Source: Lepisosteus oculatus (Eukaryota; Chordata; Actinopteri; Semionotiformes; Lepisosteidae). Taken from it: a stretch of DNA of 64,000 nucleotides. The translations under genes were made by a program, and so were the position numbers. The stretch lies in contig NC_090707.1 in NCBI RefSeq assembly GCF_040954835.1, forward strand, positions 24,322,570 through 24,386,569. Reading direction: 5' to 3'. This document shows positions 1 through 11,370 of this stretch, piece by piece (the first letter of the stretch is position 1; every line of letters begins with the position of its first letter). Under the pieces are notes generated by a model, which saw only the letters and a list, made by a program, of their open reading frames with translations, was not told where the DNA came from and did no database searches.

Positions 1-483
1 TTGCTAACTGTAAGCACACAGCTCTGAATTCTGAGCAGCATGTTACAGAAAAGCTGATTAATGTGTTTTTGGAAAACACAATTGGCAGTTTCTAGTTCTA
101 AAGTAAGACCCTAATAATACATCACAATGCAATATGCATTTAACTCTGCTATGCATGTCAACTATAGTTATATAAACACAACTCTGCATCGCTAAGGTTT
201 AGTTTGTTTATCAGTTATTGCTCCCTGCGCAGGGAGGTAAGCAGATTGTATTCATATCACAACAGGCCATTGGGCCTGGTTTCCATGGCATTAAGTAAAC
301 AGAAAGTACGTGACTCCCCCTAGATGGGATGCCAGTACATCACAGAGCCTACTCCCAGGAAACACTAGTCTACATCATAATCATGGGTTGCTTCTGAGCA
401 ATCGGGTTAAAGCACCTCACTCTTGGTACGAAAGATGCAGAAGAGTTTTGTATTTTTATGTCTCCGTTCCATTTCTTTTCCAG
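1..483. other. Start of window, probably intron 1 of astacin A
   Basis: No ORF with a hydrophobic leader joins in phase to 484. The first nine bases (ttg cta act) are followed by gtaagc and could be the end of a phase-0 exon, but nine bases cannot be tested. The rest looks intronic. Confidence 0.4.
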
Positions 484-535
484 AATGCATCTGACATAAT
501 TGAAGAAACCAAAAGATTTAAAAGAAGCTTTTCGG
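484..535 (+). CDS. Astacin A, propeptide exon (first visible)
   Basis: Encodes NASDIIEETKRFKRSFS plus one base. Acceptor ttttccag, donor gtaagc, entry phase 0, exit phase 1. Gene B has the equivalent exon at 11724-11769, six bases shorter. The basic FKR pair sits just before the splice in both genes. Confidence 0.85.
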
Positions 536-3500
536 GTAAGCGGAGCCTATTTACTTTGGTTCAAAGTACATTGTTTATGAACAGCCATCTCAGGATCTAA
601 CACGTGATATCTTCTGTGCGTCTATGGAACTGTCTTTTGTTGATGCCAGTTGTGCTTTATGTACTGTATGCTTGTATTTTTCATTTCTCGTGATATTCCC
701 TCATGTTAATTCATGAAGGGTAGCACAGTGGCTCAGTAGTTAGCATTGCTAGCTCACAGTGCTGGGACCCTGAGTTCAGTTCCTAGGGTGCTATCCATGT
801 GGAGTTTGAATGTTCTCCCTGTGTTCATGTTTGGTTTCCTCCTGCAGTCCAAAGACATACTGGTAGGTTAATTGGCTTCTGTAAATTGGCCGTGGCATGA
901 GTGTATGCATTATATAATTTCTGTCTGTGCCCTGCGGTGGACTGGCATCCTGTCCAGGGTATATCCCGCCTTGTGCCCATTACGCATGAGGTTAGGCTTT
1001 GGCTCCCATCAGATATAACTGTTTAGGAAATAGATGGGTGAATAAATGGGTGAATAAATGGAATCAGATTTGTCATTAATGTCTGTTGCAGTTGCTTTCT
1101 TCTTAAATCATTTTTAATCAAGTGGCAGAATGTGCTGCAGTGTTAGGAAAAGACACAGACTCATGTAATGTGTCACTGTGGTGTTAATACAATTATTTCA
1201 GAAGAGCTTTTATCTCAAGATGAGATGACTGCGATGGACAAAATCATGGAGGCAAACGAATATCAAGGTAAATGTCCATCCTGGGCAGAAAAAAAAAGGA
1301 GGAAGAGGTGACATTTTTTTATTATGTTTATTCAATGAAACTGCTTGCTTAGTGTTGAAAAATGCCATTATATAAATTGGTTTACAAGAAACCGTCAGCC
1401 TATTAGCAGTATAAAAGAAAGGTGATTTTTCTTTGCCTGTTATATATTTTACCCTGATACATATATATGCACTTGGTGTACACTGCAGCAGCTCCACCTA
1501 TGCCGGGAATGAGCTTCAGAGAAGGTGACATTGCTGTCTCAAAGGGACAAAGATCGATGTCCTGTTTTGCACGTAGCTGTCTGTGGCCCAAGTCTGTAGA
1601 CGGATATGTCTATGTTCCCTATAACATGTCATCAGACTACAGTAAGTATACTCTCTTGCCTCGATCACTAAAAATGCAAACATTACAATTTCAATGGGTG
1701 CTTACTACTGAATTTTATTTTCTGCAAATAAAGCAGGATAAAGCAGCGAAGACACCTGTTTATTCTGTTGTTTGTTTTATTAATCCATTTCTGTATAGAG
1801 AAAAACCTTTACAAAATCTTCTCTACAAGCAGGACTTTCAAGTCCATGAGTGACTTGTAATAGTGGAAGCAAAGATCAAAGAGGTTGTTCAGGATATACT
1901 GTAGATGTCGAAAAGCAAGAAGCAAATGTAAGATTTATGAAAAGAATCCTCCCTTAAAAAACACAGTTTAAAAGGCCCCCAGAAAGGAGCTAATATTTAA
2001 TTAACAGACAAAAAAGGAAAACAGTGATTATTTAATTGAATTCAACTCTTCTGTTAAACTAAAGAATCACCCACATTATTTAATCTCTTTACGAAGAGGT
2101 CCTCTGTTTTGTAAGGAGCTATATGCTGATAATAATTATTACAAACTGGTGTTAATCAGCACTCTTAAGCACATGCTTCATCAAATGAATCTGTCCTGTA
2201 GATGAAATTGACCGAATGATCATTGAAAGTGGGATGGAGAGTATTTCTAACAGCACCTGTATCAGGTTTGTGCCATGGACACACCAGAGGAACTATCTTA
2301 ACATCCAGCCCATGTCTGGGTGAGTCACGTTTTCTTATTATACCGCTTTAACAACCATGTGAAGAATTGTTTTTTAATTTTATTTATTTTTTTAATTTTC
2401 CTTTTCATAATTATTTCAATGGCATCACTTCATCAATATAAAAAATAAGATTGAAAATGTCAGCACTTTAAATTAGAAGAAAATCTAAAAAACAGTTTTA
2501 CGAGCCCACAGATACAGTACTTATATATATGCAGGACATTTGGAAGAAAAACTGTATGAATCCAATGTGCCAAGTTAATGAATGTAATTGATCACATTAC
2601 AGATTAAGTAAGTTTTCAGCAGACAGTTTGATTGTGTTTAGCAAGAAGAATTCTAAGAAGGATGTGAAGCCATTAGAAAGTTAAATGATATAAAGCTATT
2701 AAAAAGTGTTGTGCTCTAGATTCGGACATCCCTGGTTCTCTTCATCTTCATCGTTTTTTAAGGCAGAAAACAGGCTTAGTGGAGCTTATCAATAACTGGG
2801 CAAGTTATAACTGGGGTTGCATTTTTACATTCATACTTCAAACATTCATATTCCATGAATTTACCAAGTATTTTGTGTAGATTGAGCAGTGGTTGTATAA
2901 ATTCCACACCAACTATATCAATTTGGCATCTCAAAGAACAAGGTTAAAATGTTGCAGTTTAAAAATGGAAGATTCTGTTGCATTAGTGTCAACATCCATT
3001 AGGTGAATTTGACACTCGAAATGAGCAATCCAACATGTTTGTGAAGCTCCAGAACACAAAAGCAAATCAGTTGATATCAAGTTAGCACTAATTTGCCTTT
3101 GTTGAAAGTCATCATTGTGATAACAGTTAAGGGAGAGATTCGGAAATAAAACAAAGGCACTGGCCGCATCTGTCCCTCTGAGTGATGTTGGGGAATCCTC
3201 CTACAGTTTGTCAGCTGCCTCCTTCAGGTGCCTCTGTGTGTTTTGCAGCTGTTGGTCCTTCCTTGGTGTCCACGGTGGAGCACAGACACTGTCCCTCCAG
3301 AATCCTGGCTGCATGTGGGCTGGCGTCGCCACTCATGAGCTCATGCATGCCCTGGGCTTTCTCCACGAACAATCGCGTGCTGACCGCGACAAGTACATCA
3401 CCATCCTGTGGGGTAACATCTGGAAAGGTAGGGAAGATGGCACAAAAGACATAAATCACCATACTGTATACTGGTATCCACACAGTGAACATACAAGCCT

Positions 3501-6500
3501 TTTATTGAGCTCTACTTTTTATGGACCTCTGTTATGACACTGGCCTATGTTATTATCTAACTCTGAACTGATTTCTTGTGCTATCCTTGTATGTGGAGTC
3601 GGCTATGGCTATACTTTCCAAATTCGCAATTCCAAAAAAGAAGAAAAATACCTTAATAAGAAAATACTGATTTTATTTAATAAAGAGCAATGGTTAAAAG
3701 CTGAAAAATCAGTGTCAAAACCACTGTGCTTGCCAAAGTTTATTTTTGTATTTCCTTTCTAGGGAATTTTTGGTGCATCAATTTACTACGAGAGTTAGTT
3801 TTGAGAATACATTGTTGTTGTGTCTCTTACATATCTGTGCATGTCATGCAGAAATGGTTAGGATCAATTCTATTTGGATGGGGAATGAGAGCTACACGCC
3901 AGGACAGTGGGGATTTACTTTTGGATCCCCTTTGATGGTAGAATAACAAATCATGACTATTCTTTCCTTAAACCCTTCCTAAAAATAACATTCAAATAAT
4001 GTGCTCTTTTGCAATTTTGCCTGACAGAAGTCAGGGCTCTACTGGGATTTTGGTTTCCCTTTATTTGAAATCCATAAACCCAAAAAAATCCATAAATCCA
4101 AGGCCGGGAAACTGCTTTTTTCTTCTTTGCTTAACTTTCATTAATTATTTAAATCTTACTTCTCTTTCCCTAACAGACCGCGTGAGTAACTTTGAGAGAT
4201 ACAAGACTAACAATATGGACTCTCCCTACGACTATAGTTCCATCATGCACTTTGGAAAGTGAGTACTTGCAGTATAAACAAGGCATTTTTTGAAAAGCAG
4301 ACTCTGTATACATCCTAAATTCAATACAATAAACACTTAACATAAATAATGTTCAGGTGGGTAGGTGCGTCAGCATGCGTAGGCTGCAAAGGAACAAGTA
4401 ATAGGTTTATTCCACGCTGAAAAAAGAAGAAAACACAATGTTTCAGCCGTGGAGCCTTCTTCAGCTGTGTGTAATTATATAAATTATATATATTTTCTTT
4501 TAGTTCCTACTTTATCGGCTTCTTCTTTACACACTTAAGGAAGGTTTCACAGCTAAAACTTGTGTAGTATATTTTCCTTAACTTCTGAATATAAACTTTA
4601 CTTGTTCCCTTGCAGTTCCCACATTGATACCACTCCCTACTCTTACTATTAACTTTTCACCTGATATAAAACTCAGACTGCTATAAAGCTTCATTTTTTC
4701 AGTACAAATGAAAGATAGTAATTTCATGAATGCTTAATATATTTTATCACACATCACTTTTCACTTTCAGTTAATGTAAGATTGCTGAAACCTACTATTG
4801 GCCTTTTATTTCATTTACCCCACTAAGAGATGTTAAGGTTTTTTTTTAAAATGGTAGTGACAAAGCTCTGTGGAGAAAGGATGGATGGCAAATATGTAAA
4901 ACTAGAAGGTGTGTGTTTGTGTGTATGTGAGAATTCAACAAAATTTGCTCCATTTTCACTTTTGTTTTTTTTTTTACTTTTAAACATTAACAATATATAC
5001 AAATTTGCAGCATACCCACTTTCAAAATAACATAATATTCCATCTATGCAAATGGAAATAAAAAATACACAATAACATGTTAGAGAGAGAACTGTGGAGA
5101 GTTCACTAATACAATGAATTCAATGGATCGGGTGGAGACCTTCAGATTGACTAAATCAAAAATCTGAAAATGCTCGAATCTCAAATAGAGATTGTATGTC
5201 AGCTGTTCTAGTGGTAAAACTACAGCTACCTGTGAGAGACACATTTCAATAGTCAGACCCTTGAAAAAAGACCACAGCAACAAAATACATTTCTTTGCAA
5301 AGTGAACAAACAGAGAAAATAAACACTCTGAATCTGGGTCCAAATTGACTGTATAGTCACTTTGTTGGAGGTAAAAGTCTGCAGACATAGTAAAATGTTT
5401 ACCTTACGTTTTTTCAATGATACAATGCAATGTAACATTTAATTTTATCACATAAACATAATAAGTGAATGAAGGTACCTATCTGAGAGCAGCATTTAAA
5501 ACACTGGTTAGTCTATATGGGTGCATATTTTGTAAGCAGGCTGGAGTAAGAAAGAATGTGTTGATAAATTTTAAATTAAACTTTTGTATTACAATAGAGG
5601 TGCACTTTGGACCAGTCTAAAAGAAAGCATAAAATCTCCCTCCCATATAGACTTCAGGGTTGTACAGTATAATATTTACAGTTATTTACCAATATGCTAT
5701 GTAATTTTGATCACCAGGAGGTACCAATCTTATTTTGATCTCTGTGAGCACAAAATGTCAATCTATAATCTTTAATTAAGAGACAAAATGTAATTGGAGA
5801 AATTTGTAAAACTCTGATCAAAAGAAAAATGTCCTGATCTTTCTGATCAAAAGGAACAATTCCTGATTTCTTGTGAAAAGACACAGGAAAATTATCTTTC
5901 TGGTGCTATGCAGTGGTATTATATACTCCAAATTTATCTGACAAACTCCAGAACTGATTAAAGTTATAAATAAAGGGGAGGGATTGCATGGGTAATGGAT
6001 AACATGCTATTGATTCTGTACTAACTCAAAGAGTTAGTAAGACCTATCATGTGCCAACAAACCATGTGCTTTAACTGGGCAGACCAATAATATAACTGAA
6101 AAATTAGAACACTAGATCCTCTCTTGTTAGTTTGTTTTTCTTATAGTTAAATTTGAAATATGTTTTCAAACCTACAAATTGAAAAGTGTGCTGGGATTTT
6201 AAAGGAATAAGTTGCATTTCACCAAACTTTTCCGCTTCAAGCTGTCAGGATGCAATGGGCTACTGCAGAGTGAATAATTTTTCTATTCTGATGCAGGTAT
6301 GCTTACTCTGAGGATGGCGACCCAACTATTCTTGCAAAATCCAATCCAGCCATTCAAATCGGCCAGAGGTTTGGCCCAAGTGCTGTTGATATAATGAAGA
6401 TCAACAAGCTCTACAAATGCGGTGGGTACACAGAGTAACAAAACACTCCCTTGCTTCTGCAAGTCTAGTCCTAAATACACAAAACTGCTATGAAAACTGA

Positions 6501-7799
6501 TTTCACATTGACGAAAAAGAGGTCTTACCAGTCAAAAGCCAGCCAGCAGCTATATCACCCTGTAACTCACAACTAGCAACCCACTGAAGCTCAGCAGGTG
6601 TGAGCCTGGCCAGTACCTCGATGGGAGACCTCTTGGGAAAAACTAAGGTTGCTGCTGTAAGAGGTGTTAGTGGGGCCAGCAGGAGGAGCTCACTCTGCAG
6701 TCTGTGTGGGTCCTAATGCAGCTATAAGACATTTTAGTGTAAAAGGCACTGCCCTTCAGCTGAGACATAAAACCAAGGTCCTGACTTTCTGTGGCCATTA
6801 AAAATCACAGAGCACTTCTCGGAAAGAGTAAGGGAGTTAACCCTGCTGTCCTGGTTAATCACAACCCCCTAAAAATTCTAATCTAAGAACTGGCTTCATT
6901 ACTCTGTTCTCCTCTCCACTGATATCTGATGTGGTGTCAGCACACATTGGTGCTCTTACATCATCAGGAGGGTGCTACTAAATTGGTGGTGGAAGGGAGT
7001 CCCCACCCCTAGTTAAGTACTCTGAGTGGAGTGCTGGATACACAGCACTGTAAAAAGTACTATATAAGTTTAAGGATTTGTTTATATTTCAGGACAGTCT
7101 TCAAAACAGTCTGATTCCATTTTTGTAAAAATAAACTTAGAACAACGATTTCTGTGATGATAAGTAAAAAATGTTATTTTCAAAATAGTTTAACTTTGTT
7201 TTGTTAGTTTAATCTGGCTAGCTATGTCTCTGATTCAGGTGTTAAGATTTCACCCTATCATGAAAAAATTCAGAAAACAAATTAACTAAAAAGTTTATTT
7301 TTAACGTGAAGTTTAGGTGAAAAAGAGCATTCTCATGCTGTTCAGTCAGACAGCATTATTAATTAATGTGCAAATATGCTTATGTGTTTTTGTGGATTCA
7401 CCTGTTCATTTGGCTGCTTCTTGACACTATTGGAAAGATTCTATAGTATTCACTGGTATTTTTGTGTATCAAGACACAGTTTTTAAAAAGGCTCCTAAGT
7501 GCAAAACTCCTCCTTCTCTTTGAACAGTATCCAACTTCTTCTTCTTAAAGGGTGTTTGGAGTAGAAGGTCTGACATTTGAGTATGCAGTCTGATTGCCTG
7601 TGTTGCCTTTATATAGTATAGAAGTCCTAACATCCATAGGTTTTCCAGATTTGCCATTACTGTAGTTCTGAATGCTGTTTTTCCTTTTAAATGAGTGTGA
7701 AGTCAAAGACCTGAGTTAAAAGTAGCAGTAAGGTTGAAAATATTCTTTTGATTCATAATACTGCTACTTTCCCTTTCTTTTACAGATAAAGACTTGTAA
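484..7799 (+). CDS. Astacin gene A: six-cysteine astacin (hatching enzyme/nephrosin-like) metalloprotease, 5' exon missing
   Basis: Secreted zinc endopeptidase of the astacin family (M12A). Eight coding exons join in frame: 484-535, 1202-1267, 1489-1641, 2202-2319, 3249-3427, 4177-4258, 6297-6421, 7786-7799 (262 residues plus TAA). Order: short propeptide with a KR site (RFKRS), an aspartate-switch-like FREGD segment, then the catalytic domain starting near RSMSC. Zinc motif [19 protein letters not shown] is in the fifth visible exon; the Met-turn reads SIMHF. Six cysteines (two before LWPKS) place it in the C6AST group of fish hatching enzymes, nephrosin and relatives. The signal-peptide exon is not visible. 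All splice phases equal those of gene B. Poly(A) signal at 7930. The Met-turn Phe replaces the usual Tyr, so activity may be altered. Which C6AST subgroup it belongs to cannot be decided here. Confidence 0.9.
718..1062 (+). repeat. SINE-like repeat with GATGGATG-type tail, copy 1
   Basis: Begins ggtagcacagtggctcagta, passes through gtccaaagacatactggtag and ggactggcatcctgtcc, and ends in degraded gatgggtgaataaatgg units. A very common fish SINE design; copies 2 and 3 are at 13846 and 14729. Inside an astacin A intron. Confidence 0.75.
1202..1267 (+). CDS. Astacin A, propeptide exon 2
   Basis: 66 nt between an ttatttcag acceptor and a gtaaat donor, encoding EELLSQDEMTAMDKIMEANE followed by YQ. 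Same length, phase and AMDKIxExNEY core as the gene B exon at 12858-12923. Acidic-helical propeptide segment. Confidence 0.88.
1489..1641 (+). CDS. Astacin A, activation-site exon
   Basis: 153 nt. Carries the FREGDIAV segment, whose Asp is the expected zinc-blocking residue of the proenzyme, then the probable activation site (GQR before SMSC) and the start of the mature enzyme with two extra cysteines (SCFARSCLWPKS). The NMS sequon near the end could be glycosylated. Donor gtaagt, phase 1. Confidence 0.92.
2202..2319 (+). CDS. Astacin A, catalytic-domain exon (N-terminal lobe)
   Basis: 118 nt, acceptor tcctgtag, donor gtgagt. Encodes the N-terminal lobe including STCIRFVPW, the cysteine-bearing strand conserved in astacins. 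Exit phase 2. Gene B equivalent is 16088-16205 with identical length. Confidence 0.92.
3249..3427 (+). CDS. Astacin A, zinc-binding exon
   Basis: 179 nt. Encodes GCWSFLGVHGGAQTLSL and then the full astacin zinc signature: HELMH with catalytic Glu, third His in GFLHEQ, and RADRD. All three His ligands and the Glu are present. Acceptor ttttgcag, donor gtaggg. Confidence 0.96.
4177..4258 (+). CDS. Astacin A, Met-turn exon
   Basis: 82 nt encoding DRVSNFERYKTNN, then SPYDYSSIMHFGK. The Met-turn methionine is present but the following aromatic is Phe (codon ttt at 4251-4253) instead of the Tyr that gene B has at the same place. Acceptor ccctaacag, donor gtgagt, exit phase 2. Confidence 0.93.
4353..4473 (+). 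repeat. Foldback retroposon, copy 1 (5' arm only)
   Basis: Head tcaggtgggtaggtgcgtca followed by the left arm (caaaggaacaagtaatagg ... ccgtggagccttcttcag). The second arm is missing. Same family as 38666-38895 and 52815-53019. Confidence 0.75.
6297..6421 (+). CDS. Astacin A, C-terminal catalytic exon
   Basis: 125 nt: [20 protein letters not shown] then IGQRFGPSAVDIMKINKLYKC. Contains the IGQR and DIxKIN motifs and the last conserved cysteine. The donor is placed at gtgggt (6422) because that keeps the phase of gene B; it is weaker than the other donors. Confidence 0.9.
6548..7075 (+). mobile_element. 5S-rRNA-derived SINE, copy 1
   Basis: The first 115 bp read as degenerate 5S rRNA: tatatcaccctg, cccactgaagctcagcaggt, gcctggccagtacctcgatg, ggagacct, including the internal pol III control region. 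A 400-bp body follows and matches the copy at 60622-61110. Located in the last astacin A intron. Confidence 0.85.
7786..7799 (+). CDS. Astacin A, terminal mini-exon
   Basis: 14 coding nt after the polypyrimidine acceptor ctttcttttacag. Together with the split codon it gives DKDL and TAA. Gene B also ends with a 14-nt coding exon (GGLV). The 3' UTR follows. Confidence 0.8.
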
Positions 7800-7950
7800 C
7801 AGGACAAAGCAGCAAGACAGAATCTAACCCGAGGCCCACCCATGAGACCTTAAAGAAGAGCTAGTAGCAGAAAAACACTATCTTATTTAGAACAGAGTTA
7901 TTAGAACAGTGCTAAATTATCAACTAGTCAATAAAGATTTTCATGCCTCA
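7800..7950 (+). terminator. Astacin A 3' UTR and poly(A) signal
   Basis: AATAAA at 7930-7935, about 130 bp after the stop codon and followed by a T/GT-rich stretch. Cleavage is expected near 7950. Exact end not determinable from sequence alone. Confidence 0.7.
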
Positions 7951-10900
7951 TCTCAGATCATGTCTGTTGTTTTATTTTCATTTCGAATCTCAAGTTGTTT
8001 TTGTTATGCCCGCTACTTGTGTATTTTTCATGTCTTTGCTAACAGCTACAAACTCCATGACCACACACATGGAGATTGAGGAACAGTAGGCACACTCCAC
8101 CAGCCCACCTACACGTGTTTTCATAGGTAATGGTTGGAAAACACTAAAATAAGGGCCCAGCTGAGCTAAGCAGTACCACACTGTTATCACAAACACATTT
8201 TGACCCACACCCAATGTCTGTCTTATAGCACAAAATAGCACACATTACTGCAAATATTACACATAACATTGGAAAAAACTGTTACAAAGCTAGTGGATTT
8301 ATTTTATAAGCGAATAATAATGGGGTAGTGTAATGAACTGCTTATTCTCACAGACAGCTACTAAAGGTGTTTGTGCACAGCAATTTTATAGCATGTCTAC
8401 AATCCTCAAAGTGAGTGCAGAAATGAGGTTCATGGAAAACATACAACCACAAGTCCTTCATCTTTGTTGTCATGTTATTTAATAAGCACATTTGTGATAA
8501 AAAACAGTGGTTGTTCATGGTTTAGTATTCTTAAATGGCACATGTAATATGTTGGTTTCAATAACCTTTGAAAGCTTTAGATCAAAAACTTGCTTTATGG
8601 ATCAGTGTGATATTAAGGATAAAAGTTCTAGGTGTTCTGAAGATCCTGCTGTCTTCAGAAAGAGTCAAACCTCAAGCTTATGTACAGTAACCTTCACTAT
8701 TTAGCTGGAGTCCACCCAGTAGTTCTTTTTTATAGTACAGGTTATACAACACTGTTCAGTCACCAAATCTTTAGGACAGAAACAGGCACCAGAAAAAGAC
8801 ATGATCATAGAGAAAATAAAAGGATGTATGTTTTTTTAATAAAGGACTAGTTTAGACACCAAAAATTATATTAATCCCATGAATTCCTCAGGGATTCCAC
8901 TGTGAACAAGAATGGTGATAGACAAGAATCATGATTGGAAAAACCTGAACTTGCGTATCGTAACAAAGATTGATTACAATCCTGAAATCTTTGTCTAATA
9001 GACATATTGCCACTTGATTTCCAGTAATTTCTATAAGTTAAATAACACCTCATCACCATTCATCAGAGAATATCAAGGTATCTTGGGGGGGGTTGTTCTG
9101 AGATAAAGGGGCACAAATCAATAAAGGCATTTGTAAGATCTCCAGCACACAACACAGTATTGGGTTTCCACTACCTTGGCAGAAAGCCTTATAAATCAAC
9201 CAAGTGCCACCAAATACCATTTTAAACATACAGCTCTTAAAGATTTTTTTCCCCAAATTCTCTACTTAGAAATTCTATTTCCAGTTTCAAAGTTTATTGC
9301 ACACATACACAAAACATTTATTGCACATATACACAAAACAGCAACCAAAAGCCCCCTTTTATATAAAATTATTTTGAAGACATTGGCCCCAGTTATTTTT
9401 GAAATGGTGTTCTACTGACTTCTCCCCAGTCAGTTTGTTACTTTATGTTCATTTCCATTATTAAAATGACCGTAGGCTCCCCCAACTAACATTGTTTCCA
9501 GGGCAGCAACAACCCAATAATAATTATAGCTCACTGTCTTGGGCACCAATGTATAGAAGTCCCATTTTTTCCAAGCTCAGGCACATCCTGCTGAGATTAA
9601 CTCAGGAGCAGCTGCTGCGCATGAAAGACAGGAGGAAACAATTTACTCTGATGTGGGCAGCTCCTTCAATAGGTCACCATCACCATCATCAACATCACCT
9701 GCTTCTTTCTTTCACTGTAAGCACAATGATTTCATGGGGCGTTACTAAAGGCAAATGTCAGTAATAAAGTAAAATTTTGAAAGGTTAGATGATTTTGAAA
9801 CATTATAAAAGGGTATGTAGACTTTCAGAGTGCCTTACCTAATCAGTTTTCAGTCTATAAAATACTGTATTCAGCAATGCTATACAAAACCTAAGTATGA
9901 CTTAACTACAAAGCCACATTAAGGTGTAGAATAATCTTGCCATCCATGGAAAGTGTGCAGCAAGTCCACGTGAATTATTCCAGCACTAGTCTTGGTAGAC
10001 AGATTTGTGGAAGAACCAACCCTTGTCTTGGAATTACATTGGGAAGGGACATAGAGAAGAGATAACACACAGACTGGGGGACATTTAAAAAGAAAGCAGC
10101 AGGGTTCCAGTTATACAAAGTTGTTCATCACCATGTATCTTTACTGCAGTTATATTACCTATCTACAGTATACATTTTCTTTCCTTATTTAAAATCTTGG
10201 CAACATGTTAACAGTAAAAGCAGAAGTATGGTAACCTTTGTCCCCATCCAGTCTTGGCTGGTTGTCTATCGTGTCCGATGATGACTGAGACCTGTGTGGG
10301 AACTTATTTTAAGTGGGAAAGCTGTTGCACTGGGGCTGTCTCACTCTCTTGACCTTAGGAGCCTGGGTCCAGTAGTATGGGGAACTGTCATGACTGGAGA
10401 CTTCTTTGGTTGCAGAACCTTGTGCCCAACACAGGACATGAACCCACTACCCTGAGATTATGAGTCTCATGCTCTACCAACAGAGCTAGTTGGGGGCACC
10501 CCCACCCAGTAAAATAATTTAAAAATTCAGGAATTGTAATTTACTGCTTATGGTATGGGACATGTTACCATAAAAAGGACTCACAGAATCAAAGTTCTGT
10601 TGCCATGTGTGGGAGAACTATATTTTTCAGAACCACAGTGTTTGATCATTAAATTGAAATGGTCATGATAAGAAGGAGATAAGAACGTGAAAACATGAGT
10701 ACAATTCTAACAGGAGGCCATTTTATCTGAAGATCTTTTGCAGTTTCTGTAAAGAACCCCTGTTGTACTCATTCAGGCAATGATAAATAAGGAGATCAGA
10801 CTGATCCTGTATATTTTTTTCCAAATGGTATAAAACTAACTTTTAGAACAAATCTATGTATAGTGGAAAAGCAGATCAACTAGAAAGATAAATGAAAAAT

Positions 10901-11235
10901 AATGTTTATATGAAGCAAATGGAACATTGCATAAGCAGCAAGTTAGTAGTATAAGACCACGTCACACTAATCGGAGAAGATGGATCACAAAATCCACCCA
11001 ATTCCCATTTTAAAAAATGCTTATTCTACAGGGTGTGGTATAATCCCAAAGCCCCTTTCTCAAGGTGAGTTTTGACTCACAGCAGTTGTAATTAGGGCCT
11101 ATGTTAATATCAGCATGACTTCATGATCTGTAGGTGACAATTGGAGGATAGGTGCAATGCAAGTCACTTGTCTGAAACTTGTAGGAAAGTCGCGCATCAG
11201 CAAATCCCCTGTAAAGCACTTAGGGTTGAGAGGAG
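7951..11235. other. Intergenic space between the astacin genes
   Basis: About 3.3 kb with no convincing coding exon. It holds a tRNA-derived SINE (10248-10500), a G run at 9085-9091 and a short CAT/CAC-rich patch near 9675-9705. Promoter elements of gene B are expected at its right end. Confidence 0.6.
10248..10500 (-). mobile_element. tRNA-Lys-like SINE, copy 1
   Basis: On the minus strand the head reads AACTAGCTCTGTTGGTAGAG, then GAGACTCATAATCTCAGGG and a GTGGGTTCATG box-B-like segment: a degenerate tRNA close to tRNA-Lys but with CAT at the anticodon position. Body extends to about 10248. Not a functional tRNA. Confidence 0.8.
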
Positions 11236-11242
11236 TATATAT
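11236..11242 (+). promoter_or_regulatory. TATA box of astacin gene B
   Basis: TATATAT about 63 bp upstream of the chosen ATG (11305). This spacing would put transcription start near 11265 with a 5' UTR of about 40 nt. No other promoter motif was assigned. Confidence 0.6.
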
Positions 11243-11304
11243 GGCCATAGCTGGGACAGACCCAGAGCAGTACAGCTGGAGTTGGACCTGTTTGGTGCTG
11301 TGCA

Positions 11305-11370
11305 ATGAACTCCACCATGATCTTCATCCTCCTGGGCCTCGTGGCATCCATTTATGCATTTCCTATTCAG
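11305..11370 (+). CDS. Astacin B exon 1, signal peptide
   Basis: 22 codons, M N S T then a hydrophobic stretch ([15 protein letters not shown]) ending PIQ before donor gtaaag. Phase 0. The leader length and late small residues (ASIYA) fit signal-peptidase cleavage. Confidence 0.9.

Noticed and set aside
6548..6665. 5S rRNA gene
   Set aside because: Sequence is degenerate and fused to a SINE body that recurs at 60622-61110, so it is a 5S-derived SINE, not an rRNA gene.
9492..9764. Plus-strand ORF with a His-rich patch between the astacin genes
   Set aside because: Short, single exon, low-complexity CAT/CAC codons, no promoter or conserved motif.
10440..10500. tRNA gene on the minus strand
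   Set aside because: The acceptor stem does not close and the unit is the head of a dispersed SINE with a second copy at 45119-45262.
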